Positions 49,772 through 58,521 of a DNA stretch of 64,000 nucleotides are shown one piece after another. Below the pieces are notes generated by a model. The model was not told the DNA's origin and searched no databases. It was given only the letters and a program-made list of their open reading frames with translations. How positions within the stretch are numbered: the stretch's first letter is position 1; every line of letters begins with the position of its first letter. The DNA is from Olivibacter sp. XZL3. GTDB taxonomy: Bacteria; Bacteroidota; Bacteroidia; Sphingobacteriales; Sphingobacteriaceae. The stretch is taken from assembly GCF_004368405.1 (NCBI RefSeq), contig NZ_SBJH01000008.1, positions 124,001 through 188,000 of the forward strand, written 5' to 3'. Made by a program: the position numbers and the translations under genes.

Positions 49772-51148
49772 TTAAGGCCTTGAACTAAACCAATGCACCC
49801 TTTGAGGGTAGTCGCTGGCATGGTGCATAATCAGTTGCATCATGTAATCGTTGGCCGGGTAGCGCGTTAAGGTGCCTTTGGCCTCCTTCAAGGTGATATT
49901 GCTTTCGTAGGCAATATATCCCATGCCATACAACTTTCCTTTCTCTACCCAAATACAACTTTGTTCATCATCCGATCTGCCTTTATCAACAAGAGCGAAG
50001 GAAGGGAGCTCCTGTTCCAGATTAGCCAGGGCCGCTCCCACCCGTTTGTTATAAGTATCCTTATCCTCTTCGCCTACACAGGCTCCCGAGCAATTGTCAT
50101 TTGTATAGTATAAGCAAGCCCCTTTCACCCTTTGTATCGCACACAGCTTGGGGCACAGTCGATGTTCACGGATCAATTTGTTTAGATGGAGATGAGCTTC
50201 ACTCAAATTTCCGAAGCTGCACACAGCCGCTTGGAACCGTTGATGCTTATTGATAGCCAAACGGATATAACCTTTTTGATCTTCGTAAGTATATAGTCCG
50301 TATTTAGGTTCAAAACGTTTGAGGGCGCGGTTATTTTCTGGCCACAACCTTTTGATTTCTATAGCTTCCAATAATAAAGCCATTAATTCCGTTCCGCAAG
50401 CAGTAAAATCAATACTATAAATGCTCCGCATAAAGTTTTGACGCTGTGGATTGGGATTCTGACCTGAAAAATGCGCCGCGACTCGCTTTTTAATGTGTTT
50501 CGCTTTGCCGACATAGATAACTTTTCCCTTTTGATCTTTAAAGTAATAAACTCCAGGTATAGCCGGTAGCTGCTCAAAGTTCTCTTTTGGTAAGTTTGGC
50601 GGTAAAGTCTGCTCCTTTGATGTCTTTCGAAGCATTGTTTGCACCACCTCACTTCCCTTTTCAAGCAACATAGAAAATAAAGTGGAAGTAGCATGCGCAT
50701 CCCCGCCCGCGCGGTGCCTGTTCTCTATCACTATGTTTAGTTGCTGACAAAGTTTGCCCAAGCTGTAAGAAGGGAATCCAGGCAGAATTTTACGACTCAA
50801 TCTGACAGTGCATAGCTTAGGCGCATTCCAAGTATAGCCGCAAATGGCTAAGTGATGTTTAATAAACGAATAATCAAAATTGACATTATGCGCAACAAAT
50901 ATACGGTCCTCCAGTAATTGGTAAATTGTAGGAGCGATCTCTTCAAAAGTGGGTGCGCTTTCTACCATTTCGTTGCTGATGCCCGTTAAAGCAGTGATGT
51001 GGACAGGAATATGCGCTTTGGGGTTCACCAAAGTCTCATAGACCGGGTGAATCTGCACGCCGTCATGCAGCCAAATTGCAATTTCAGTAATTGCGTTTCC
51101 GGCCGCATGGCCACCTGTAGTCTCGATATCAACAATTGCATACTCCAT
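49772..51148 (-). CDS. DnaQ-type exonuclease fused to a GIY-YIG (UvrC-like) nuclease
   Basis: A 458-aa protein. N-terminal DEDDh exonuclease domain with YAIVDIETTGG (D7, E9), FVAHNVNFDYSFIKHHL and HRAGGDAHATSTLFSMLL (catalytic H/D). A GIY-YIG domain follows (about 203-235): IPGVYYFKDQKGKVIYVGKAKHIKKRVAAHF, with conserved Tyr and Arg. The C terminus has cysteines CPKLCAIQRVKGACLYYTNDNCSGACVG, a UvrC-like Cys cluster. Such DnaQ-Cho-like fusions occur in Bacteroidota and Actinobacteria and are thought to act in nucleotide excision repair as a UvrC-like incision enzyme; this is inference. Convergent with DUF2795. Confidence 0.87.
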   Translation of the reverse strand: MEYAIVDIETTGGHAAGNAITEIAIWLHDGVQIHPVYETLVNPKAHIPVHITALTGISNEMVESAPTFEEIAPTIYQLLEDRIFVAHNVNFDYSFIKHHLAICGYTWNAPKLCTVRLSRKILPGFPSYSLGKLCQQLNIVIENRHRAGGDAHATSTLFSMLLEKGSEVVQTMLRKTSKEQTLPPNLPKENFEQLPAIPGVYYFKDQKGKVIYVGKAKHIKKRVAAHFSGQNPNPQRQNFMRSIYSIDFTACGTELMALLLEAIEIKRLWPENNRALKRFEPKYGLYTYEDQKGYIRLAINKHQRFQAAVCSFGNLSEAHLHLNKLIREHRLCPKLCAIQRVKGACLYYTNDNCSGACVGEEDKDTYNKRVGAALANLEQELPSFALVDKGRSDDEQSCIWVEKGKLYGMGYIAYESNITLKEAKGTLTRYPANDYMMQLIMHHASDYPQRVHWFSSRP

Positions 51149-51247
51149 TATAACAAAGGTACTAAAAAAGTTAGCATGTAGTGAAGCAAAAATTGGCTAA
51201 TAAGGAGCGGAAAAGGACTAAAAAGAAATTTTATAGGACGGTTAGTG

Positions 51248-51463
51248 CTAGTTTTTGAGCTTAATATGTTGACATAATTCTTCGAACATGTCTCCGGGCT
51301 TAACGCCGATAGCCAATGCGATCAAGTAGAGTTCTTCGACGCGCACATGTGATTTAGGGTTTATGGAAAGCTGACTAAGTCGGTATGTACTCAACCCCGT
51401 TTTTCTGGACACCTCTGCCTTATTAATCGACCGCTTCGCTAAATATAAACCCAGTTCTGTCAA
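51248..51463 (-). CDS. Small XRE-type HTH protein
   Basis: A 71-aa Cro/C1-type repressor-like protein: the HTH covers LGLYLAKRSINKAEVSRKTGLSTYRLSQLSINPKSHVRVEELYLIALAIGVKPGDMFEEL, with the recognition helix STYRLSQLS. No second domain. It is divergent from the HTH protein at 51742, separated by a 280-nt region containing a perfect palindrome, so it could autoregulate and control its partner. Stand-alone Cro-like regulators often belong to mobile elements, but no phage or plasmid gene is beside it. Confidence 0.78.
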   Translation of the reverse strand: MTELGLYLAKRSINKAEVSRKTGLSTYRLSQLSINPKSHVRVEELYLIALAIGVKPGDMFEELCQHIKLKN

Positions 51464-51520
51464 GTTTGATGTTCTCCTTTGGCCATAAAATTAATTCAAG
51501 AACGGATAGCTAGTTTATTT

Positions 51521-51552
51521 ATTTGCAAATGGTTGCTTTTTGTCTATTTTTG
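51521..51552 (+). promoter_or_regulatory. Promoter with palindromic operator-like site
   Basis: TTTG (51522-51525), 19 nt, TATTTTTG (51545-51552): a full plus-strand promoter with about 185 nt of leader before the gene at 51742. The -33 box lies inside the perfect palindrome ATTTGCAAAT (51521-51530), which would let a symmetric repressor block it. Two direct repeats GTGACGGA 10 nt apart (51621-51628, 51631-51638) lie in the leader. Confidence 0.6.
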
Positions 51553-51741
51553 TAGAGAAAAAGCAAATGTTCACATGTCGATCTACCAGCTTAGCCGACG
51601 TACACCGGTAATTGTGAGCTGTGACGGATTGTGACGGAGATGAATGGAACCTTTGTTTCGTGAAAATTGATTGCTAAAGGGCCTGCGGCTGCCCTAGGTA
51701 CTACCTTCATGCGAAGCCGACCGTTGACCAAAACTGAACAT

Positions 51742-52101
51742 ATGGAATTACATCAGAAACTAAGATTCTTGCGTTATGCCAACGACTACAGCAGCGCTTA
51801 TGTGGCGTATAAACTAAACATCACAAAAAAAGAATACGAACAATTGGAGTCGGGAGAAAAGACGCTGTCTATTCGCCAAGCCAAACAGATCGGTGCGCTT
51901 TATGCCATGAATGCTGAAGATTTAGCGGGAATGCATTTGGAACTGGATCAGGACGTTGCTTGGCAAGGTCTTATGACCAAAGATACAGAGCTTTCCGACG
52001 AAGGAATCTCACCCGTTATCGAGCAGCTTAAGGACGAATTGAACAGCATTAAAGGACTGCTTCAAATTTTAGTCGATAAACTCGTGGAAGAAGATAAATG
52101 A
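51742..52101 (+). CDS. XRE-type HTH transcriptional regulator
   Basis: 119 aa from the ATG at 51742; the frame is open from 51667 but the extra 25 residues are unlike the HTH start. The domain is LHQKLRFLRYANDYSSAYVAYKLNITKKEYEQLESGEKTLSIRQAKQIGALYAMNAEDLAG (residues 3-65). The tail is acidic with a helix (VIEQLKDELNSIKGLLQILVDKLVEEDK), possibly a dimerisation coiled coil. It is divergent from the 71-aa XRE gene; a promoter lies in between. Targets unknown. Confidence 0.8.
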   Translation: MELHQKLRFLRYANDYSSAYVAYKLNITKKEYEQLESGEKTLSIRQAKQIGALYAMNAEDLAGMHLELDQDVAWQGLMTKDTELSDEGISPVIEQLKDELNSIKGLLQILVDKLVEEDK

Positions 52102-52129
52102 CCCGAAAGTTTGCAGCCTATGCATACCG

Positions 52130-53392
52130 CTACTTCAAAACTTCCTTAGCTATCTTGCTATCTCCGTCAATTGCATGTTTGTAAGGTAGCTTCAATATCT
52201 TGGCCAATAGCGCGTAGATATGTATGTTTTCAAAGGCGCCTATTTTGATTCCCTCTTTAAACGCCGGGCCCCAAGCGATAAAAGTGGCTTGCATCTCGGG
52301 CGTTTCATAAGGATCGAAGCCGTGTGCGCCGGGGTTTGGCTTTCTAGTTGAAAAATAGTAGGGAGCATTTGCAAACAACAGGATGTCTCCTATTCGATTA
52401 TATTTGTCGTCTTTTTTTCCATAGTGGTACTTGGCAGGCACCTCATCGCATAGATAAGCTTTGAATTTGTCTGATTTCGGAATCGATTCGTAAATGGATC
52501 TCGTCTTCTTTTTGTCCTTTACGTGTATGTTGACAAGCGTTCCATTAGACACGACGGTCATCTCAGCGGTGTCGACGGGAAAAGGCAATGAAAGCGGCTC
52601 ATTTCGATTAATGGTTTTCATGCCGTGATCGGAAACGAAAATGAAGTTTACCGGAAGTCCGGTCTGCTGTACGGCCAGGTTAAGCGCATTGATGGCAGAA
52701 TCTACAAAATGTACCGCTTTTTCTGTTTCGGGTGCATCGGGTCCATAAAGATGGCCGGCGTGATCGACCTCTGGGAGATAGAAGTTAATCAGATGTGGCC
52801 GTTTGTCCGCAGGCAAGGACAGCCAATTTACGACAGTTTGTATGCGCCTTTCAATCGGAATCTTTTCGTTGTACGCGTAATAATACGAAGGAAGCATTCC
52901 TCCTATGGGCGCTTCCGAACCTGGCCAATAAAAGGAGGCACTTAACAAACGCTGCTGTTCAGCAAGCGTCCAGATTGGAATGCCTCCGTACCATACTGGA
53001 TTTTTTACCGCTTTCGCGTTCGACATACTATATCGTTCGTTCAGCTTCGGGTCATATATGTTGTTTCCAACCAAACCATGATGTGCCGGATACATGCCCG
53101 TTACAAGGGTATAATGATTGGGGAACGTAATAGAAGGAAAAGAAGGGATTAAGGCATCGGCGCTTACTCCTTTTGACGCCAGCGTTTGCAGGTTTTCCGC
53201 TCGATATTTTTCGGCATAATCATACCGAAAGCCGTCTGCAGATATCAATATAACGTAGGGTTTATTCTGTTGTTTTGGCGCGTTCTGACGGTTCGGAACG
53301 ACCTTTTGTGTGGTATCCTGAGCTTGTGCAGGTAAAGCCAAAAGTACAGCTAACGCGATAGAAAGCAAAGAAGAAAAAACTCGTGTTATCAT
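52130..53392 (-). CDS. Exported alkaline-phosphatase-like nucleotide pyrophosphatase/phosphodiesterase
   Basis: A 420-aa enzyme with signal peptide (SLLSIALAVLLALPAQAQ), so periplasmic or surface-exposed. It belongs to the ENPP group: metal-site motif VILISADGFRYD, the nucleophile region PSFPSITFPNHYTLVTGMYPAHHGLVGN (Thr in SITFPNH) and LPEVDHAGHLYG plus FIFVSDHGMKTI, which supply zinc ligands (Asp, His). HGFDPYETPEMQATFIAWG is also diagnostic. Likely acts on nucleotide or phosphodiester substrates outside the cytoplasm. Convergent with the HTH gene (28 nt). Confidence 0.9.
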   Translation of the reverse strand: MITRVFSSLLSIALAVLLALPAQAQDTTQKVVPNRQNAPKQQNKPYVILISADGFRYDYAEKYRAENLQTLASKGVSADALIPSFPSITFPNHYTLVTGMYPAHHGLVGNNIYDPKLNERYSMSNAKAVKNPVWYGGIPIWTLAEQQRLLSASFYWPGSEAPIGGMLPSYYYAYNEKIPIERRIQTVVNWLSLPADKRPHLINFYLPEVDHAGHLYGPDAPETEKAVHFVDSAINALNLAVQQTGLPVNFIFVSDHGMKTINRNEPLSLPFPVDTAEMTVVSNGTLVNIHVKDKKKTRSIYESIPKSDKFKAYLCDEVPAKYHYGKKDDKYNRIGDILLFANAPYYFSTRKPNPGAHGFDPYETPEMQATFIAWGPAFKEGIKIGAFENIHIYALLAKILKLPYKHAIDGDSKIAKEVLK

Positions 53393-53570
53393 GCTGCGAT
53401 ATTAGGGATTTTACTTGACTTTAATGTAAGGTATAGGTTATTTTAGTTTTCATTGTTGACTGTTAGTTATTCGTCGGTGACCTTGTTGTAGTTTGCTTTT
53501 TGTCGGCAATTTTCCATGTAGCTATTTTAGGTTTCGTCACGTTCTATAATAACTATATAAACGCTTTATT

Positions 53571-54188
53571 ATGGAAAGAAAGATTTACCTTTTTGGCTTT
53601 TTGGTGTCCTTCCTTTGCTTCGCTTGTACAAAGAGCGATATGGAATATGAAAATGACTACGAGAAAAGTTACAAAGCTTGGAGGAGTTTTAAAAAATCGA
53701 GTAATAACTCCTATCGATATGTGGTAAGTGGAGCGACATGGGCAGGTGCTGCTTGGGAAACGGCTATCACCGTAAGCCGTGGAGAAGTGACTGGACGAAA
53801 TTTTAGCTATACGGTATTTGGTGATATTCCAATGCCTGCAGTCGGTTGGAGTTTAGAAACTGCTCAATCAATACTTGATAGTTTATCGAAGAGATATCAA
53901 GGAGATATCGGGCATTTACCTAGTGCAGATAGCCTTTTGAAAGTATTAACATGGAGGGAGCAGAAGCCTTACTTGAACGACCCGAAACATCGTGGTGGTG
54001 CTCCGATTTGGACACTTGATCAAGTATATGAAGAAGCAAAGAATAACTGGTTAAAAAAACGCGATAACGCAGATACATTTTTTAAAGTAGATAATAAAGG
54101 GATGATCTCCTCCTGTGGTTACTGGGAACATGGCTGTATGGACGACTGTTTTAGAGGGATAAGTATTAAAAAAATTGAAGCCCTGTAA
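53571..54188 (+). CDS. Hypothetical lipoprotein
   Basis: 205 aa, signal peptide with lipobox CFAC (Cys 19) after a hydrophobic stretch (YLFGFLVSFLC), then KSDMEYENDYEKSYKAW, an acidic start of the mature protein. The body is soluble and helical with SYRYVVSGATWAGAAWETAITVSRGEVTGRNFSY near the middle. I do not recognise a family; it resembles neither a known enzyme nor a repeat protein. Divergent from the phosphodiesterase, and followed by a terminator shared with the Oar receptor. Confidence 0.72.
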   Translation: MERKIYLFGFLVSFLCFACTKSDMEYENDYEKSYKAWRSFKKSSNNSYRYVVSGATWAGAAWETAITVSRGEVTGRNFSYTVFGDIPMPAVGWSLETAQSILDSLSKRYQGDIGHLPSADSLLKVLTWREQKPYLNDPKHRGGAPIWTLDQVYEEAKNNWLKKRDNADTFFKVDNKGMISSCGYWEHGCMDDCFRGISIKKIEAL

Positions 54189-54228
54189 ACAGAGGGTCGT
54201 GTCTTTCATGGCCTCTAATTAGGCATAA

Positions 54229-54259
54229 AAAAGGGACGGCCATTTAAACCGTCCCTTTT
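54229..54259. terminator. Bidirectional terminator
   Basis: AAAAGGGACGG (54229-54239) pairs perfectly with CCGTCCCTTTT (54249-54259) around a 9-nt loop. A/T runs at both ends let it serve the lipoprotein gene and the convergent Oar receptor. Confidence 0.85.
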
Positions 54260-54283
54260 ACATATCAGTTATTTGCTTATTCG

Positions 54284-57200
54284 TTAAAATATATAACGGA
54301 AGCCTAATTGCATCCTCCAAGTGGTGCTGTATGTACTAGCATTTTGGAATGGGCTGCTTACTAATTGGGTTTCTCCGTCTACACTGGTGGTATTCATAGT
54401 AAACGAAGGTACACCTTCCGGCGACACGCTAGCAACCCGTAGTAAATTGGTGGCAGGCGTTAACGTTTCGGCAATTCCCCAATTCTTATTTAACAAGTTA
54501 CCTACATTAAAGATATCTACGCTGAATTGTAGGGTATGTCTACGTGGACCGATATCGGTAAAAATGTCTTGTAATACCCGTAAGTCAAAACGATTTAACC
54601 AAGGCATGGTGAAATCATTGCGCTTTAAATATTCTCCGCGATATTTTTCCAATCCGTTATTCGCAACATATTGGTCGAAAGCAGCGCGTTGTTCTTCTGG
54701 CGTCGCAGTCAATAGCACAGCTCCGCTATTGCTGGTCACGGTTAAAGGAACAAAGTTCAAATCGTTCGAATTACGCGGTAGATAAATCAGGTCTGCACCC
54801 GATAAACCATCATTGTTAATGTCTCCGTTATACGTATAGGAGAAGCGACCTTGACTGGAACCATCGTAGAATAAGGACACAGTAGTCGCTAGATGTTTAA
54901 CATATTCCGCACGATACGAGATACTACCTACTACACGATGAGGAACAGCAAAGTCGGAGTTATAAAGCAGTTGTTCGTTCGGACTGTTGATGGAAGGACT
55001 TCCTCCCCATGCGGATGAAGCACTTGATCCTGGATTTCCGGAAACTTCTTTGGCTTCCGAATAGGTATAATAGATAGATCCGAAGAAGCCTTTACGCGCC
55101 GGTAAAGAAACACCCATTGTAGCGCTAAAAGCATGTCCTCTCACGGATGTGTTGGTAAGGATAGTACCGGCGTTGGCTCCGAATTGAGGGTTGTAAGCGC
55201 GGTCTGCGGATGTTGGGAAATAATAACGGGTATCTCCATAATCTCCGGCTTCTCCTGAAGAACCATAATTCAATCGTGTGGTTGGAATAGCTCGGTTAGC
55301 GCCATATTGGTATGCGGCGTTGATATCTTTAGTGTACAAGATGTCGGCAGTAGCCACTAAAGGAGTATTTGGAATACTGTAATCAGCGCCTAAACTGGTA
55401 CGCCAAACTTTTGGCATCTTAAAATCTCGATCTACTAAAGCGAAAGAGCCCGGAGCGCCTTCATTAGGAGTTCCGATAAATACGTCTTCTCCGCCGGCAG
55501 GAGGGTTATTCACCCAGTAATATTTATCAGGGTTAAACCGCACGTTTCCGATCCAGCCTGCTACATCTTCATAGCTACCCGGTTCCACATTATTCTGGAT
55601 AACACCTGAATTGGTCGGCATATTGGTTAACCATACGAAAGGTACACGACCGGTAAATAAGCCGGTTCCTCCACGGATCACTAAGGAGCGATCGCCATTT
55701 ACGTCATAGTTAAAGCCAATACGCGGTGAGAGCATAATTCTCGATTTAGGCCAAGAGCCACTATCGTAGTTTTTAGGCAGACCGTACTGATCCAATAAAG
55801 TTAAAGCATTGATCGAAGGGTTTGGCGTCAATTTGTTCATGTAAATCGGTAGCTCTGCTCTCAACCCAAAAGTTACATCCAAGTTGTCAGCAACCGAGAA
55901 ACGGTCTTGCGCATATAAAGAAGCCAAACCATAATTGATTCTAGAATAAGGATCCTGTCCCTCGTAAGGATAAGTGACGCCGAACATGATAGGAGCTACT
56001 TCATTCGGTGTACCAGTGGTTAAGAAATCGGCTACAGAGTTATAACGGTAATACGAAGTACCTAAACGAACATAACTGTTGCCGAATTTTTGGATTTCAA
56101 AAGCTGCGCCCGCTGTAATGGTGTGCTTACCAGCATTAATGGTCAAGTTGTCGACAAAAGAGTAGTTGTCGTTAACCACATCATTGTTATAGCTAAAAAG
56201 CTCATAGCCTAAACTCATATAGGTGTTAAATGAGCTGGGGTATCCAGTACCGTCTCCGATATCGACAAACGGAAATTCTGCACTTGGGGATTCCCGTTTA
56301 GATTGAATGCGGCTATAGGTAGCCAAAAACTGATTGGAAATGGTGGAATTAAAGGTACTGTTCAATTCTCCGGTGATTGATCTAACAATATCTTTCGTAG
56401 AATAGTTCGCATTTTCAAAAGAAATAGAGTTTTGCCCTACACGTTGATAAGCCGATCCAGCTCTAGGATAAGGGCCTGAATTACCATTGGTAAGCGAGTT
56501 GGCTTCGGCGATCATTTGGTTATAGCGAACGGCCATTTTATGCTTATCGCTTATATTCCAGTCTAAGCGCGCCAAGAATTTAGTGCTAGGTTGACTAGCT
56601 TCGTTCGCATATCCTTGGTAACGACCCGGATCGTAGCCCCAAGTATTAATTAAGTGATTTCTAACCGCCTCCAAATCCGCAATGGTAGTTCTAGCGATGT
56701 TGTTAGTCGGATCAGCGACCCCGTTTTCGGAAGGCCTCCATAAGTTGGCCCCCGATGCGTTAGCCCCTTTATCTACCTGGCGCTCGAAGTTTCCAAAGAA
56801 AAACAATTTGTTTTTGATGATCGGCCCACCCAATCTAACTCCGAAATTTTTGGTAGAAGCATCTTGTGGCTCGGCTAATTCTACATCGCCTATTTTACGT
56901 CCTTGGAAACTTTGGTTGTTAAAGAAATAATAAGCAGACCCGGTGAATTGGTTGGTTCCGCTACGGGTTACCGCATTAATACCGGCACCTGTGAAACCAC
57001 TTTGACGTACATCGAAAGGCGCAATATTTACTTGAATTTCCTCGACAGCGTCTAATGAAATGGGTTGAGATCTTCCTCCTCCTGGTAAAGCATTGTCATT
57101 TAAACCAAAGCCATTATTAAAATTCGAACCGTCAATTTGCAAATTGTTATAACGACCGTCTCTCCCACCGAATGAGTTTCCGCTTGCCTGAGGTGTTAAG

Positions 57201-57664
57201 CGGGTAAAATCGGTAATGGAACGATCAATCGTAGGTAACTGAGTTAACTGTTGGGTATTGATATTTGTACCAGCGCCGGTCTTATCTGCATTTAAGGTAG
57301 AGGCCGTTGCCGAGATAACCACCTCCTCTAAGGCCAAACCGTCTGTGAGTTGCGCATTTAATACGTAAGGCTGACCCAGCTGCAATATAATGTTTTCGTA
57401 CTTAGCAGGTTGGCTACCGATATAAGTGATTTCCACTGTATAAGGCCCCCCAATCCGCATGTTGGCTAAATTAAAGCGTCCATTTTCATTAGTTGAGCCG
57501 CCATAGACGGTACCGCTAGGTACGTGTGTCGCCTTTACTGACGCGCCTATAGAGGCCTGTCCGTCAGACTGAAGCACGGTACCCGTCATACTACTGGTTG
57601 TCACTTGCGCATGGACAAAGATTGCCCCAAGTAACAGAATAAAAGAAAGTAAAAACTTCTTCAT
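54284..57664 (-). CDS. Oar-type TonB-dependent receptor with carboxypeptidase-regulatory domain
   Basis: 1126 aa from the ATG at 57664, where MKKFLLSFILLLGAIFVHA gives a proper signal peptide; the longer frame (57709) adds 15 unsuited residues. In order: a carboxypeptidase-regulatory-like beta domain (about 20-110, MTGTVLQSDGQASIGASVKATH and GRFNLANMRIGGPYTVEITY), then a plug domain (NNLQIDGSNFNNGFG, LDAVEEIQVNIAPFDVRQSG), then the outer-membrane barrel to the terminal QLGFRYIF. It resembles the Myxococcus Oar family, a large receptor class in Bacteroidota whose substrate is usually unknown. No SusD-type partner is beside it. Confidence 0.9.
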   Translation of the reverse strand: MKKFLLSFILLLGAIFVHAQVTTSSMTGTVLQSDGQASIGASVKATHVPSGTVYGGSTNENGRFNLANMRIGGPYTVEITYIGSQPAKYENIILQLGQPYVLNAQLTDGLALEEVVISATASTLNADKTGAGTNINTQQLTQLPTIDRSITDFTRLTPQASGNSFGGRDGRYNNLQIDGSNFNNGFGLNDNALPGGGRSQPISLDAVEEIQVNIAPFDVRQSGFTGAGINAVTRSGTNQFTGSAYYFFNNQSFQGRKIGDVELAEPQDASTKNFGVRLGGPIIKNKLFFFGNFERQVDKGANASGANLWRPSENGVADPTNNIARTTIADLEAVRNHLINTWGYDPGRYQGYANEASQPSTKFLARLDWNISDKHKMAVRYNQMIAEANSLTNGNSGPYPRAGSAYQRVGQNSISFENANYSTKDIVRSITGELNSTFNSTISNQFLATYSRIQSKRESPSAEFPFVDIGDGTGYPSSFNTYMSLGYELFSYNNDVVNDNYSFVDNLTINAGKHTITAGAAFEIQKFGNSYVRLGTSYYRYNSVADFLTTGTPNEVAPIMFGVTYPYEGQDPYSRINYGLASLYAQDRFSVADNLDVTFGLRAELPIYMNKLTPNPSINALTLLDQYGLPKNYDSGSWPKSRIMLSPRIGFNYDVNGDRSLVIRGGTGLFTGRVPFVWLTNMPTNSGVIQNNVEPGSYEDVAGWIGNVRFNPDKYYWVNNPPAGGEDVFIGTPNEGAPGSFALVDRDFKMPKVWRTSLGADYSIPNTPLVATADILYTKDINAAYQYGANRAIPTTRLNYGSSGEAGDYGDTRYYFPTSADRAYNPQFGANAGTILTNTSVRGHAFSATMGVSLPARKGFFGSIYYTYSEAKEVSGNPGSSASSAWGGSPSINSPNEQLLYNSDFAVPHRVVGSISYRAEYVKHLATTVSLFYDGSSQGRFSYTYNGDINNDGLSGADLIYLPRNSNDLNFVPLTVTSNSGAVLLTATPEEQRAAFDQYVANNGLEKYRGEYLKRNDFTMPWLNRFDLRVLQDIFTDIGPRRHTLQFSVDIFNVGNLLNKNWGIAETLTPATNLLRVASVSPEGVPSFTMNTTSVDGETQLVSSPFQNASTYSTTWRMQLGFRYIF

Positions 57665-57706
57665 GTGCATTGAATTGATTGAGTGATTTGTTTGTTTTTT
57701 CCGATG

Positions 57707-57714
57707 CAAAATTA
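57707..57714 (-). promoter_or_regulatory. -7 box of the Oar receptor
   Basis: The minus strand reads TAATTTTG (TAnnTTTG), with TTG at 57739-57741, 24 nt upstream. Leader to the ATG at 57664 would be about 40 nt. Spacing is a little long. Confidence 0.45.
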
Positions 57715-58521
57715 AATAGCATAGAAGGAATAATTAGCAAGTATTGTGTTAATTTAATATTAAGTAAATGTTACGTGATACAAGGGTGTTAATAATTCGG
57801 GACGAGCTTTTAAATGTCGATATTGATTCGATAAGTTATCAGAAAAAATGTATCAACCATCAACTGCTTTTGTTTCTTTATGGTTAATTTTTGTTCTATA
57901 TCTAAAGTCCGGCTGTGGATAACTTTTTTTTCCTACTGACCAAAATAAAGTCAAGGACATCGATTTTTGCAATTCATTGTAACAAAATTGGATATAGTTG
58001 ATGTCTTTGGTGTCGTATTCGGGCAATATGGGAGAAACGGACGTTTGTTTCTTGATCTTTTGAACTATTTATACATCTTTCTGTGTGAATACTTTGTGTC
58101 CAGATACGTAATTAAGTGTTTTTTTGGGCTGGCCCCACTTATAATCGTTCGCGTTTTGACTTTTGTCTTCATTTTTAGGCTGTTTTAGTTTTTTTTTAAT
58201 GCTATTGGCAGCTATTAGTTCAAGTTTTTACGGTGAGTTCCGGTCTGCTAAGGCCTTTTTGAAAAGGTGCACTGATTTATCCTCGCTATTGCACTTCTTG
58301 TTTTGTCTTCCACTCACATGGTCGCCACTTTTGCATTAACAGCGTTCCGTTCTGCTCGTTTTCACGCCTAAGTAAAAAATAGCCTCTAGCCTTTGGAAAT
58401 CTTCCAATTCTAAGAATTTTTATTAGGTTTGCGGAAGTAATACTTGTTTAACAAACAGGTTCTTGGCTTGTTAATGGGTATGCGCTAATTGTACTATCGA
58501 AACGAATTAATTTTTATAAGA
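57715..58521. other. 807-nt AT-rich intergenic region with a DnaA-box-like site
   Basis: Between the Oar receptor and lpd, the longest gap of the window. TGTGGATAA (57914-57922) is a perfect match to the DnaA box (TTATCCACA on the other strand) and TGTGAATAC is a one-off match near 58085. Just two sites and no replication gene nearby make an origin unlikely but not excluded. A 73-codon frame at 57967-58188 has no family features and is dismissed. Near lpd, AATTCT-A-AGAATT (58406-58418) is an inverted repeat 15 nt before a -7 box TAGGTTTG (58434-58441). Confidence 0.5.

Noticed and set aside
52130-53571. Defence or toxin-antitoxin island around the HTH pair
   Set aside because: Neighbours are a phosphodiesterase and a nuclease of housekeeping type; neither HTH gene has a partner with a toxin-like motif.
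57967-58188. 73-codon plus-strand frame in the gap before lpd
   Set aside because: Hydrophobic but without signal-peptide structure or known motif; no start context or promoter.
57715-58521. Replication origin
   Set aside because: Just one perfect DnaA-box-like site and no dnaA, dnaN or gidA-type neighbour; kept only as a low finding.
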